Assembly: GCA_024275565.1 (NCBI GenBank)
Contig: JAJRYY010000173.1
Span: 16,103 to 80,102, forward strand
Source of the DNA: Planctomycetota bacterium
GTDB taxonomy: Bacteria; Planctomycetota; Phycisphaerae; UBA1845
Length of the DNA: 64,000 nucleotides
Direction: 5' to 3'
The notes under the pieces: generated by a model
Told to the model about the DNA's origin: nothing
Seen by the model: only the letters and a program-made list of their open reading frames with translations
Database searches by the model: none
Made by a program: the position numbers and the translations under genes
Shown here: positions 10,911-21,604 of the stretch, in pieces
Numbering within the stretch: position 1 is the first letter of the stretch
Layout of the letters: every line of letters begins with the position of its first letter

Positions 10911-11267
10911 CTATCCTACCTTGGCCAACGGCTCATCCTCGTCATGCTCCGGGTCCTTGGCGATCGTCGGCGACAGGAAACCCTTCCCATAATAGCGAAG
11001 CCAAGTATGTGATTTGAACGGGTAAAAACCAATATCTGCATGAAACCCGCCTGCACGGAAATAGACGTAGGTCGCCTTCTTGGGACCGGGATCATCTGCC
11101 CAGAAGGCGATGAGACTCCGAAGCCTCAACCGCCCCTGCTTATGGGCTTTGCGGTGACCGTCGATGTGGAGTGTCGCGGAATAATAAAATCGACTGACAC
11201 GCGCAACCACAACGGCTTCATGCTCACCGTTGTCACTGCGAACTGTCGTCACCTTTTCCTTCGTCAT
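10911..11267 (-). CDS. hypothetical protein
   Basis: ORF with plausible internal ATG start (MTKEKVTTVRSDNGEHEAVV...), 118 aa. Confidence 0.5.
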   Translation of the reverse strand: MTKEKVTTVRSDNGEHEAVVVARVSRFYYSATLHIDGHRKAHKQGRLRLRSLIAFWADDPGPKKATYVYFRAGGFHADIGFYPFKSHTWLRYYGKGFLSPTIAKDPEHDEDEPLAKVG

Positions 11268-11509
11268 GCAAGCAGGCCCTTCCCCATCTCCCCCTGAGCA
11301 CCCCGACAGGGAACCATACCGAACATCCCGACAGGGTATCAATTGAACGCCCCGGCAGAGATTCAAACCCTACGCCGACATGGTACTCAAAATGGACTAT
11401 AAATGACAGCCTCTCCCCCATGATGGCCTATAATACACGTCTGGTCCAAAAAAATGTCGCTCCGGGAGAAAAAACTGTTCCCATCCGCCATCCGCCAAGA
11501 TAACTTGAA

Positions 11510-12544
11510 GTGGACCGGTCACCTGAGGTATGCTGGCGGTATCGGGATCATTTAGCGGCATTAACCGGAGTGTCGATCTGTAATTCGCTGTGGGTACGGG
11601 CAACCATGTCATATGACTGGAACATTGTGCGATGGATGAGGCGGCTGTATCCGCTGTCTGTGATCGCGAAGCCCAGGGTGCTTCGCGCATGTGCCGCTGC
11701 GCACCAGACGATGGTTCGCCGCTTCAGCACGATCACCCTGTTCCTCTTCGTCATGGTCGCCCTGTCGCCCTGCCTCCATACCACCGCGCGGGCAGACCTC
11801 TTCACCGATCCAGCCCCCCTGTGGTTCACCACCCGCATCCTCGATATCCGCACCAACGCTACCTCGTCCGGGGTTCCCTACCCCTTGTCATTCGTGGGCG
11901 AACCACCGCCGGGAGAAGAGCTTGATCTGCAACAGACGCAATCCTCTTCCGATGCCTATGGGCATCTCAAGCAACCTATCTACAGCGACGTATTGAACGC
12001 CCTGCAGCATGATCTTGCGATCACCTCGGATGCTGATTCCAAACCTGATCCCTGGGCGCGGGCGGAGAGTTATCCTTCAGGTGGCCTGATTCACCTGGTC
12101 ACGCTCGCCAGGGAGTTGCCACCAGGATCCCATCCTGCACCAACCAGCAGCACGACGTTCGACGATAGCGACGAAGTCACCCTGTCGCTCATCGACGCGC
12201 ACTGGTTGACACTCACCGGACCAGATCAGCGCGTTAAAATAGGTGATGATGATAAAAGGGCCATACACGCGCTTGGCAGTCGTGCGGAGCGAGGTTCTGA
12301 GCACAAAGCTCTGGCTCACGGGGGAGACGTCGGAGGCGGTAAAGCGAACAATCGCTCCGCATCTGCACGAAGTATGCGTCAAAACACAACGCTAACCCTT
12401 GAAGGGCGCTACTTTTTTGACTGGCCCTGGATCGATGGGGAAGGGACCAACATCTTTTTCTGGATCATTGGACCCCCTGCATTCGCTATTCTGTTCGTAC
12501 TGGGACTTGCGACCATTACGGGCTATATTCGCCACGGTGGATGA
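11510..12544 (+). CDS. hypothetical exported protein with C-terminal TM helix; central segment appears frame-shifted; true start probably an internal ATG (MVRRFSTITLFLFVMV)
   Basis: signal-like segment and C-terminal TM (NIFFWIIGPPAFAILFVLGLATITGYIRHGG). Confidence 0.5.
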   Translation: MDRSPEVCWRYRDHLAALTGVSICNSLWVRATMSYDWNIVRWMRRLYPLSVIAKPRVLRACAAAHQTMVRRFSTITLFLFVMVALSPCLHTTARADLFTDPAPLWFTTRILDIRTNATSSGVPYPLSFVGEPPPGEELDLQQTQSSSDAYGHLKQPIYSDVLNALQHDLAITSDADSKPDPWARAESYPSGGLIHLVTLARELPPGSHPAPTSSTTFDDSDEVTLSLIDAHWLTLTGPDQRVKIGDDDKRAIHALGSRAERGSEHKALAHGGDVGGGKANNRSASARSMRQNTTLTLEGRYFFDWPWIDGEGTNIFFWIIGPPAFAILFVLGLATITGYIRHGG

Positions 12545-12626
12545 TGTGGATCGAACGGGAGCATGCCCCCGGATCGAACGATGGTGGGATAAAGGTCCAC
12601 CTGAGTGAGACGCCACACTTGCCAAT

Positions 12627-12660
12627 ATCGACCGCTAACCGATATCGACCGCTAACCGAT
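12627..12660. repeat. 17-bp direct repeat (atcgaccgctaaccgat x2) covering the stop codon of the 12652-13845 gene
   Basis: two identical 17-mers read directly; a third partial copy lies in the gene end. Confidence 0.9.
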
Positions 12661-13845
12661 GTTGGCTGCTCGACGCGCGTAGCGGACCGCCTGCTTGGCT
12701 GACGCCAGCTCGACCTGGCCCATCACGCCGTAGTGATCCAGATTGACACCGCCCACACCCCGGTCCACGAGGAGTTTCATCGCCTGTACCGCCAGCGGCG
12801 GATCGCCAAAGGTCGCTTCTCGCGCGGGAATCTGAGCTTCGCAATGCAGGTCGTCACGACGCCCAGCCACGTCGTGCGCAAACGTCAACGCATCATCCGG
12901 CGACTCTGAGAGCGGAATGTCTGCCTCGGCGTTCAGTCTTGCACACCCTGAAGAGACGCGCGATAACCATTTGGCGTTTCGATCGGCGGCGGCGGAAACG
13001 TGCAACACGAGATCGCAGGAAGCAGCATCCGACAGTCGCCCCACCACCTCGATATGGCGATCGCGCAAGGTCGCGACGTATGCATCCAGCACGCGGTCTG
13101 CTCCCAACAGGTCTTCCAGCGATCCTTCCACCACACGACCACTCTCGATCGCACGGCTTAGCGTCGCACCGGCAGAGCGTGCAGCCGCCTCTGCATCCAC
13201 GCCATCTCTCGTGGCTGACTGGCGACACGATTCGCAGAAACAGACCGAGTACAACGCCTCACCACCAGGTCCCAATGCGTACCGATCGGCGGAGGTCGCG
13301 AGCACGCCGGTTTCAAACGCCCGGTCCATCCCGTACAGTTCGATCGAATCGGGGGCGTAGTTCTGGCACAAATCAGTGACAAGCCCCTGGAGGAATGCTT
13401 CCACATCCAGATTGATCGGGCAGATACAGAGGTCCGACGCGTCGCCGAACGCACTTTTGGCAACCGTGACCGGAAAACGATCAGCCACGCGACCGATCCG
13501 GCGGGTGGGCAGGATGAATCGCAGTTTCATGTCTCGCTTGTGGCAGGCGGCTGCGATGGTTGCGATCGGGTTCCGCGTCTTCAACCACCTGGAGAGGATC
13601 GGTTTGATACGGGTGTTCGCGTAGTGTGAATCGTCGGGTTGAAAAAAGATACCACCACGCGAACGAAAAATCCGAGGCGACGCATCCGGGCGGGCGCGTA
13701 ACTCGCACAGCGGTCCGGAGGCAGCCACCACCGAAATCCCCTGCACACCGATCTCGCCCTGAAGCACATCGAGCACATGCTCAATCCCCTCGTCTTCGAG
13801 ATCCCAAGGATAGGCTATAATCTGTACGCTGAACATAACCGTCAA
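12652..13845 (-). CDS. hypothetical protein, possible TIM-barrel fold
   Basis: 397 aa ORF with protein-like composition. Confidence 0.65.
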   Translation of the reverse strand: MTVMFSVQIIAYPWDLEDEGIEHVLDVLQGEIGVQGISVVAASGPLCELRARPDASPRIFRSRGGIFFQPDDSHYANTRIKPILSRWLKTRNPIATIAAACHKRDMKLRFILPTRRIGRVADRFPVTVAKSAFGDASDLCICPINLDVEAFLQGLVTDLCQNYAPDSIELYGMDRAFETGVLATSADRYALGPGGEALYSVCFCESCRQSATRDGVDAEAAARSAGATLSRAIESGRVVEGSLEDLLGADRVLDAYVATLRDRHIEVVGRLSDAASCDLVLHVSAAADRNAKWLSRVSSGCARLNAEADIPLSESPDDALTFAHDVAGRRDDLHCEAQIPAREATFGDPPLAVQAMKLLVDRGVGGVNLDHYGVMGQVELASAKQAVRYARRAANIG

Positions 13846-13977
13846 GATAACGTATGGGTTCGGTATGGGAAAGTCGAAATTCGGATTCTCTCCCGATCCA
13901 ACCGATCGCCTATCCCCGATCCACGATCCAACCGATCTCCCGAACCCGTCGATTAAGGGCTTTCGTCCTGCCTGCGA

Positions 13978-15189
13978 CTATTCGTATCGCAGTGCTTCCA
14001 CAGGATCGAGCTTGGAAGCACGGATCGCCGGGTATAGACCGCTGACGATGCCGACACCCGCCGCCATCACCAGCGCGTAAACGATCGCTGAAGGTGGCGT
14101 ATACGTCTCAAGGACGCGGGTGATCCGTTCGAGCAGCGCCGATAACCCCACACCAACCAGCACGCCGACAGCTCCGCCGATCATGCTGATGACCGCCGCC
14201 TCAATGAGAAATTGTGTCATTATATCAACCCGCCGAGCGCCAACTGCGATGCGCACGCCAATTTCGCGCGTGCGCTCCGTCACAGATACCAGCATAATGT
14301 TCATAATGCCGATCCCGCCCACGAGCAGGCTGATACCTGCAATGCTGTACAGAACCACCTCGAAAATCTGAGTCACATCCGCGACCTGCTTCTTCGCCTG
14401 CTCCTGCGTGAAGACTGTGAAATCATCGTCCGTACCCGCTCGGATGCTGTGCTGGGACCGCAGTGTGCGTTTGATCTGCGTGATGGCTGCACTGAGATTG
14501 CTCGGATTTTTCGCCTGACAGGTAATCATCGTCACGAAGCGCACGCCATAAAGCCGCTTCATCGCAGTCGATATCGGAACAATGACCTGGTTGTCCACTT
14601 CGCGGAAACCGAGGAACCCTTTTTTCTCCATCACCCCGACGACCGTGAACCCGGTCCCCTTGATTTTCACGCGGTAACCGACGGCAGAAACCTCACCAAA
14701 CAGATCCTTGGCGACCTTGTGGCCGAGGACGCACACTTTTCGCTCACCACGGACATCTTCGCGTCGTATGAAGCGACCTTCCACGGTTTCATATTCATTG
14801 ATCCGGTAATAGGCATCCGTGGTCCCGAGGATCTGGACGCCCTTGTTTTTCTGAAAATACTTGATCTGGGCAGCGTTTTGAATCTCAGGTGCAACCGCCT
14901 TGACCAGATCACACTGATCGAGAATCGCTTCCGCATCCTTAAGTTCCAACGCATTCGTGCGTGTCTGAACACCTCGACGCCCACGACTGGAACCGGAGAC
15001 CACCATCACCTGATCGGCCCCCATCGACTCGAAACGCTTCGTGATGTCCTTCTTCGCACCTTCGAGAATCGACATGGCAGACACAACCGCACAAACGCCG
15101 ATGACCACCCCAAGGGTCGCCAGAAGCGAACGCATCATATTCGTCTGCAGCCCCCGAAGCGCCATCCAGATAACGCGAAATGTAAACAT
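13978..15189 (-). CDS. MacB-like ABC transporter permease
   Basis: 403 aa, N-terminal TM, periplasmic domain, 3 C-terminal TMs, ERTREIGVRIAVGARRVDI motif. Confidence 0.92.
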   Translation of the reverse strand: MFTFRVIWMALRGLQTNMMRSLLATLGVVIGVCAVVSAMSILEGAKKDITKRFESMGADQVMVVSGSSRGRRGVQTRTNALELKDAEAILDQCDLVKAVAPEIQNAAQIKYFQKNKGVQILGTTDAYYRINEYETVEGRFIRREDVRGERKVCVLGHKVAKDLFGEVSAVGYRVKIKGTGFTVVGVMEKKGFLGFREVDNQVIVPISTAMKRLYGVRFVTMITCQAKNPSNLSAAITQIKRTLRSQHSIRAGTDDDFTVFTQEQAKKQVADVTQIFEVVLYSIAGISLLVGGIGIMNIMLVSVTERTREIGVRIAVGARRVDIMTQFLIEAAVISMIGGAVGVLVGVGLSALLERITRVLETYTPPSAIVYALVMAAGVGIVSGLYPAIRASKLDPVEALRYE

Positions 15190-15194
15190 GATAT

Positions 15195-16013
15195 CTAAGA
15201 AACCCCCGGTTCAGCCGCCACAGTCGACCCGGAATCCGTCACACCAGATACCCCGGATTCCGTTCCACCGGACACCCCTGAGTCCGTCAACACCGACGCC
15301 CCGAACATCCCGCTATGAAGCATCTCGTTTCGCAGCGAAGGCGTGATCGGCGTATCCGTATCGACGACGCCATCCACCATGCGTATCAACCGCTTCGCCT
15401 GTGCAGCCACACTCATTTCGTGCGTCACGAGAATAATCGTCGTCCCCTCTTTATGCAGATCGTGAAAAATCCCCATGATCTGTTCGCCAGTCCGCGTATC
15501 AAGATTCCCCGTCGGCTCGTCCGCGAAAATCACCTTCGGATTGTTCACAATCGCCCGCGCAATCGCAACCCGCTGACGCTCACCACCAGACATCTCACTC
15601 GGCTTGTGCTTCGCACGTTTTCCAAGCTGAACACGTTCCAGCGCATCCATCGCCTTCTTATTCGTAAACGTCTCACGACCATACACAAGCGGGACAGCCA
15701 CATTGTCGATCGCGGGTGTCCGGTTGATCAAATTAAACGTCTGAAACACGAACCCGATTTCGCGATTACGAATCCGAGCCAGCTCCTTGTCCGACATCTG
15801 CGTCACATCGCGGTCATTCAGGTGATACGTCCCGGACGTCGGCTTATCCAGACATCCCAGCAGGTGCATAAATGTGCTCTTTCCGCTGCCAGACGCACCC
15901 GTAATGCTCAGAAATTCGCCCGCATCGACATCGAGACTGACACCATCGAGAGCGCGCACAACCTCCGCGCCCATCTGATACACCTTCGACAAGTCCCGAA
16001 CCTGTATCAGCAT
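15195..16013 (-). CDS. MacB/LolD-like ABC transporter ATPase with Ser/Gly/Val repeat tail
   Basis: Walker A GASGSGKST, SGGERQRVAIARA; C-terminal tail TDSGVSGGTESGVSGVTDSGSTVAAEPGVS. Confidence 0.93.
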   Translation of the reverse strand: MLIQVRDLSKVYQMGAEVVRALDGVSLDVDAGEFLSITGASGSGKSTFMHLLGCLDKPTSGTYHLNDRDVTQMSDKELARIRNREIGFVFQTFNLINRTPAIDNVAVPLVYGRETFTNKKAMDALERVQLGKRAKHKPSEMSGGERQRVAIARAIVNNPKVIFADEPTGNLDTRTGEQIMGIFHDLHKEGTTIILVTHEMSVAAQAKRLIRMVDGVVDTDTPITPSLRNEMLHSGMFGASVLTDSGVSGGTESGVSGVTDSGSTVAAEPGVS

Positions 16014-16085
16014 AGCATACTCGCACAAGACGCCCCGACGACATACATCTCAGCACAACACATCAAAGCACGATGCAACCGGATA

Positions 16086-17465
16086 TCAATCGTCATCTTC
16101 GTCCTGTTCGCGCTTAGTCTTTCTCGGCAAAACAGTATAAACAACATCCACCTCAGAAGGACCATCCAGCACCTCGGCATACATCCCGTTGTCCAGACCG
16201 ATCCGGCAGGGAACGAATTTCGGCTCGACATCCTCCGAATTTTCACCTTGTTCAGGAACATACACACCCAGAACATCCACATCATTACGCCGGATTGCCT
16301 CGTGCGGAACCAGAACAACGTCATAAGCAGCCTGAGCGGTAAACTCAACATCAGCCTGCATACCCGCCATCAGCTTACCACGATTCTCACTCGTCAATAC
16401 GATATCTACGCGATATGTCACCACCGAACTGACACGGCTGCTCGGTTCAGGGTGAATCCGCTCGATAACACCCTCAAATTCCTCGTCACGAAAAGCCTCA
16501 ACATGAACCTTCACTGGCGTACCAGTCGCAAGCGCAGCCGATACAAGATCATCAGAACCACCTGAAGACCCGGATCCAGACGCCGACGTTCCACCAGGAC
16601 GCGCAGACTCATCTGCAATATCACGAACCACTCCGATGTCAGCCTCATCCACATGGGCACGAACGTACACCTTCGATACGTTCGCTACAATCGCAAGCAT
16701 CGTACCAGCAGAAAATGTGGTCTTACCGCCCTGAATCACCTCGCCAACCTGCGTATTCATCTCAACGATCATTCCGTCCACTGGCGACACGATGTCCGTC
16801 TCAGCCAACCGCTTCTCAGCATCCTGCAACGCCGTCTCAGCCTGATCGAAAAACGCCTCCGCCTGCGTCACTTCCTGCTCGGCTAGCTCGATCGAAATCT
16901 GCGCATCCGCAAGATCAATCTCAGTCAACCGAAGACGCGCCTGCAGCTCATCATACTGCGTCGTCACACGAAGATGCTCATCCGGTGAACAAAGATCGTC
17001 CTGAATCATTTCGTCGAACTTTTTCTTCTGGAACGCGGCGTATTCAACCTGCGGACGTATCTGCTCGACACGCTGCTTCGCCTGTTCCACACCCACAGTC
17101 TGCAACCGACGCAAACGAGTCTTCGCGGAATCCAGCGTCGCACGCGTCCGATTCACCTCAGCTCTCGCCCGATCGACCGACCGCTGCTCCTCATCCTTGT
17201 TCAACCGAATCAGCAGATCGCCCTTGTGAACCATCTCGCCAGGCTGAAAATAGATTGCGATGATCTCCCCACTGGCTTCGGATTTGATCTGATGACGCGA
17301 CAATGGCTCAATCTCGCCGGTCGCATTGATCGGAATCGTCAGATCACCACGCGCCAGCGTCTGGGTCTCCCCAGCCATCGAGCTGAAATCCAACTTGAAC
17401 GTACTCACCCGATAGGCTCCGTAAGCTAAGATCAAGAGCACCACGAGCATGAGGGCTTTTTTCAT
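16086..17465 (-). CDS. HlyD/MacA-type efflux periplasmic adaptor
   Basis: 459 aa, lipoyl/coiled-coil hairpin/beta-barrel layout; same operon as the ABC subunits. Confidence 0.9.
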   Translation of the reverse strand: MKKALMLVVLLILAYGAYRVSTFKLDFSSMAGETQTLARGDLTIPINATGEIEPLSRHQIKSEASGEIIAIYFQPGEMVHKGDLLIRLNKDEEQRSVDRARAEVNRTRATLDSAKTRLRRLQTVGVEQAKQRVEQIRPQVEYAAFQKKKFDEMIQDDLCSPDEHLRVTTQYDELQARLRLTEIDLADAQISIELAEQEVTQAEAFFDQAETALQDAEKRLAETDIVSPVDGMIVEMNTQVGEVIQGGKTTFSAGTMLAIVANVSKVYVRAHVDEADIGVVRDIADESARPGGTSASGSGSSGGSDDLVSAALATGTPVKVHVEAFRDEEFEGVIERIHPEPSSRVSSVVTYRVDIVLTSENRGKLMAGMQADVEFTAQAAYDVVLVPHEAIRRNDVDVLGVYVPEQGENSEDVEPKFVPCRIGLDNGMYAEVLDGPSEVDVVYTVLPRKTKREQDEDDD

Positions 17466-17857
17466 GAATGATTACCGCCTGACATCTCCAACAGCTCCCA
17501 GAACTACAACTTATACCACGAAAACCAGTAAACAGGGCTTACATTTGGGCGCATCGACATGAATTGCAAGCAGACGCCGCAAAATCTTACAATGTTGTAC
17601 GATATGTTGCACACACATACGTTGCACACACACCTGCATGAAGATCACGCGCAACACCCACGACTGGGCACACATGACACGCCTGAACACGCATCGTACG
17701 ACCTCTGGTGCAGCACCTCACTCAGATGGACGCTAACCCGAGCTATGACCCTGAAAACGACCATTGCGGGAGGTCTGAAGGGAGCGGACCCCGGAAAAAC
17801 GCCCCCTTACGGTCACGTCTCGGGAACAAAAACGTCAGCAATTCCAAGGTATCACGT

Positions 17858-18982
17858 CTAACCACACATCGTTGCCGGCTCGAACGTCATATCAAAACAG
17901 TCCGCAACCGGGCGATTCGTGATCTTCCTGCACTCAATGTTAATTCCGTCCGCAAGACCAGGATTCGCAGCGGCAGCTGCAACATACCCCTTGTCAGCAA
18001 GCTCAAGCACATAAGGCAGCGTAGCGTTCGTCAGCGCAAATGTAGAGGTACGCCCCACCGCTCCGGGCATATTCGCCACACCATAATGCACCACGTCATC
18101 CACCAGAAAGGTCGGATCGTCATGCGTCGTCGGTCGAATCGTCTCGCAACATCCACCCTGATCCACACCGACATCAACAATCACCGCGAATTGCTTCATG
18201 ATCTTCAAATCATCACGCGTAATAAGCTGGGGACAAAGCGCACCTGGTATCAGAACAGCCCCCACCACAAGGTCAGCAGACCTCAGATATTTCCGGATCG
18301 CGTGGCGATCGCTGTAAACAGTCGTCACATTGGCAGCCATCACATCATCAAGATAGCGAAGACGGTCGATGTTCACATCCATGATCGTGACACGGGCACC
18401 CAGACCGGCTGCAACCTTCGCAGCATTCGTACCAACAATCCCACCACCGAGGATCACAACCTCTGCAGGTGCAACGCCAGGCACACCACCCAGCAATATC
18501 CCACGACCACTCATGGGACGTTCGAGATATTTCGCACCCTCCTGAATACTCATCTTGCCGGCGATCTCGCTCATCGGCGTCAGCAGCGGCAACCGACCAT
18601 TGCTGTCCGTAATCGTCTCATACGCGATGGCGATGCAGCCTGTCTCCTGAATCCCCTCCGTCAGCTCCCGATCGGCTGCCAGGTGGAAATAGGTGAACAC
18701 AACCTGACCATCCCGGATGTGCGACCATTCCTCCCGGAGCGGTTCTTTCACCTTCACAACCATCTCAGCTCGGGAAAATACCTCATCGCGGGTTGGAACG
18801 ATGGTGACTCCCACCGCTTCATATTCCTCATCCGTGATACCGTACCCGGCTCCGGCACCCTTCTGGACGATGACATCATGCCCGCGACGTTTCAGCTCTT
18901 CAGCACCGACAGGAAGCAGTGCGACGCGATATTCGTGTACTTTGATCTCTGAAGGAACGCCCACAATCATGGCCAATGTCAC
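17858..18982 (-). CDS. ald: alanine dehydrogenase
   Basis: MIVGVPSEIKVHEYRVAL...GAGAGYGI; 374 aa. Confidence 0.95.
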   Translation of the reverse strand: MTLAMIVGVPSEIKVHEYRVALLPVGAEELKRRGHDVIVQKGAGAGYGITDEEYEAVGVTIVPTRDEVFSRAEMVVKVKEPLREEWSHIRDGQVVFTYFHLAADRELTEGIQETGCIAIAYETITDSNGRLPLLTPMSEIAGKMSIQEGAKYLERPMSGRGILLGGVPGVAPAEVVILGGGIVGTNAAKVAAGLGARVTIMDVNIDRLRYLDDVMAANVTTVYSDRHAIRKYLRSADLVVGAVLIPGALCPQLITRDDLKIMKQFAVIVDVGVDQGGCCETIRPTTHDDPTFLVDDVVHYGVANMPGAVGRTSTFALTNATLPYVLELADKGYVAAAAANPGLADGINIECRKITNRPVADCFDMTFEPATMCG

Positions 18983-19316
18983 CTATACAACATGATGGAA
19001 AATACAAGAAAACACCCGCCCGCGCGGACCCAGGGCGGAATCATACCGACCCAGTCGCGCAGAAGCAATCCGACAGGAATGCATAGCACACCCGCAAACC
19101 CGCGGATACCGAGCAAGCCCAGGAGTACATGGCAGCTATAAACAGAAACCACTGTGGTAATGAAGGACAACTGACACTGTGGAGGACACCTGCTGAAGTA
19201 TGAGAACAGATGTGGAGGATAACTGTGAAGGGTGGCCTACCTCTTCAGAGGTGGGGAAGCCGACGATCAACGCTCAAACCGCAAGAAAACGCGATCCAGC
19301 ACATCAACGCACACAG

Positions 19317-19376
19317 CCAGACCAACTTCAAATCAGCCGAGCCGACTTCAAATCAGCCAGACCAACCTCAAATCGA
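19317..19376. repeat. 20-bp tandem repeat x3 (ccagaccaacttcaaatcag)
   Basis: three contiguous 20-mers. Confidence 0.85.
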
Positions 19377-19492
19377 CACGCCAGCGGTGCGTATCAGCCG
19401 ATCCGGCGGCGAATTCCCCCGCCACATCTGATCGGGCGTGCAAACCGCACCTGGCCGGTCGTGCAAACCACATCCGGGAGGGTGGACAAAAT

Positions 19493-19565
19493 TGACCCCA
19501 ACGGGACTCGAACCCGTGTTACTGGCATGAAAAGCCAGTGTCCTAGGCCACTAGACGATGGGGCC
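19493..19565 (-). tRNA. tRNA-Glu (anticodon TTC)
   Basis: GGCCCCATCGTCTAGTGGCCTAGGACACTGGCTTTTCATGCCAGTAACACGGGTTCGAGTCCCGTTGGGGTCA folds as a cloverleaf; anticodon loop TTTTCAT. Confidence 0.96.
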
Positions 19566-19772
19566 GTGCAGCGGTCGGGGGAAGATATAAGCGATTCCCC
19601 CCCTTGTCCAGTAGGGATCATGCGGGGTCGGCACAGAGTTTGAGAATTTATCGATTTTCGCGATCCTCTGCCATTCGGATCGAACTTTCCGGGTTTTTCG
19701 GGACGAAATACCCGCAAAAGCCCTGGTCAACAAACCCCGAAAGGCTCGCTGGACAGGCACGATTCGCTGGGA

Positions 19773-19820
19773 AATCGATTCACAGGGCGATAGACTCGCA
19801 GGGCAACAGACTCGCGGGGC
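19773..19820. repeat. 16-bp tandem repeat x3 (gatagactcgcagggc)
   Basis: three contiguous 16-mers. Confidence 0.85.
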
Positions 19821-20037
19821 AATCGCCCGATCTCCAGCAATGCCGCCCGATTCTCAGACACCGCAGCTCGATACCCGTAAGCAGCTCGATGCCTGCAAAT
19901 CGTCTTCGCGTGATCCATCCCCATACGCCGACGCCAGGTTGACATGCCAGACCCACCACCACGACGCTGAAGTATTCATCAAAACACCATACCACAGCCG
20001 GCGAGAAAAAATCCCGAACTCACAGCGTCCCCTGCGC

Positions 20038-21495
20038 CTACGACCCTGCCCCTGAGGTCCGTACTGCGGACCCTGTATGCTCGGTTTCTGCTTGTTGCGT
20101 CCCTGCTTCTTGCATCCCAATGGCATCTATCATGCCACGGACCTTGGCCAGCGTTTCGTCATACTCGTCAGTTGCGTCGCTGTCTGCGACGATTGCACCG
20201 CCGCCGTAGATTCTGACGCATCCCGAGGTGTGAACCATGGTGCGGATCGCGATATTCATGCACATCGATCCGTCCAATCCGATCCATCCGATGCTGCCAC
20301 AGTACACGCTTCGCTCGTTGAGTTCCAGGGTGTCTATGATGCGCATGGCTTGTATCTTGGGGCATCCTGTGATGGATCCACCGGGCAGGCCCGCACGCAG
20401 GAGATCGGACCAGTCGCACCCCTCTCGCAGCCTCGACTCTATGGTTCCAACCAGGTGGTATACGGTTGGATGGGCCTCCAGCTCGGCGGGTGATACCACA
20501 TTCACCGTGCCAGGCTTTGACACTCTTCCGATATCATTCCGCATGAGGTCTACAATCATGGTCAGTTCTGCACGGTCCTTCTCGCTGGCGAGCAATTCCA
20601 CCTGTCGGGCTGCGTCCAGAACCGGGTCACCCACACGGGGTCTCGTTCCTTTGATGGGGCGTGTCATGACGTGTCCGTCGCACAGAGATACGAACAATTC
20701 GGGCGATGAGCATAGGATCGTCGCGTCGCCGCAGGGCAGGTAGGCTGAGTATGCGCCCGGGTTGCATCGCCGGAGTCGCTGGTATATCTCGATGGCTGAC
20801 GCGGTTGTTGACGATGTGAACCGTTGCGTGAGATTGACCTGGTAGATGTCACCGGCTGCGATGTGTCGTTTTGCGGCTTCGACTCTATCCTCGTATTGCT
20901 GGCGAGACATGTTTGAGGTGGGTGGTTCTGTGGACGGTGCTTGATGGATCGTCGCGTGGACACCTTCTGTCAGTGCTCTCTCCAGCAGCGTCAGGCGATC
21001 TTCGATACTCAGGCGTGTCGGTCGTGTTCGTACTCGAGATCCTGCGATATCGACCGCTGCCAGCGTCCATGCTTGTTCCTGGTGGTAGAAGATTGCAACC
21101 GTGTCGTATAGAGCGAAGTGGACCTGTGGGATCAGGCATTCGCGGGGTATTGTGGAGACCACACATTCCAGCAATGCACCAGCTTCGTAGGAGACATAAC
21201 CCACCCAGCCGCCGACGAACGGAAGCTCCGGGCAACTTAGAGTCGCGTCCGCCTCTCCGACACAGATTCTGAGGGTGTCAAGCCAATCTGCCTGCGAGGT
21301 GCTCATGCTGAGTGTTCTGGCTGGGTCGAACCCGAGGATCGTGAAGCGTCCACCTGGCTGCTCTGGTGCGGCACTCTCAAGGACGAACGGTTGGCGTTCG
21401 CTGGCGACGCGTTGCACCGCGTCTGCGATGGTTGGTCCTGCTGTCAGCCTTCGCAGATGTACGCCTCCTGATTGTCGGTCCCGATCTCGCTCCAT
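20038..21495 (-). CDS. pabB: aminodeoxychorismate synthase component I
   Basis: chorismate-binding enzyme with PIKGTRPR, DLMRNDIGRV, GGSITGCPK motifs. Confidence 0.9.
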   Translation of the reverse strand: MERDRDRQSGGVHLRRLTAGPTIADAVQRVASERQPFVLESAAPEQPGGRFTILGFDPARTLSMSTSQADWLDTLRICVGEADATLSCPELPFVGGWVGYVSYEAGALLECVVSTIPRECLIPQVHFALYDTVAIFYHQEQAWTLAAVDIAGSRVRTRPTRLSIEDRLTLLERALTEGVHATIHQAPSTEPPTSNMSRQQYEDRVEAAKRHIAAGDIYQVNLTQRFTSSTTASAIEIYQRLRRCNPGAYSAYLPCGDATILCSSPELFVSLCDGHVMTRPIKGTRPRVGDPVLDAARQVELLASEKDRAELTMIVDLMRNDIGRVSKPGTVNVVSPAELEAHPTVYHLVGTIESRLREGCDWSDLLRAGLPGGSITGCPKIQAMRIIDTLELNERSVYCGSIGWIGLDGSMCMNIAIRTMVHTSGCVRIYGGGAIVADSDATDEYDETLAKVRGMIDAIGMQEAGTQQAETEHTGSAVRTSGAGS

Positions 21496-21604
21496 TGTGC
21501 GGGGAGTATATCACACGGGTCATGTACGCCCAGTGGGCGGGCATCGCGTATCGTTGCACATGCTGAAGATCTGGGACACCACGTCTGTGGGTCAGAGGCG
21601 GAGA

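Noticed and set aside
10746-11012. ORF MYGPSNVWAYRPSYARFILCIVHPMHG... as a repeat protein
   Set aside because: It is only the translation of the 16-bp array; the period is not a multiple of 3, so repeats would not give a periodic peptide; no supporting start signals.
15315-18952. 416-aa and 414-aa plus-strand ORFs opposite the efflux operon and ald
   Set aside because: Same shadow-ORF signature; the minus-strand genes have clear family motifs.
19200-19643. ORFs running through the tRNA-Glu region
   Set aside because: They overlap the tRNA gene and the 20-bp array; composition not protein-like.
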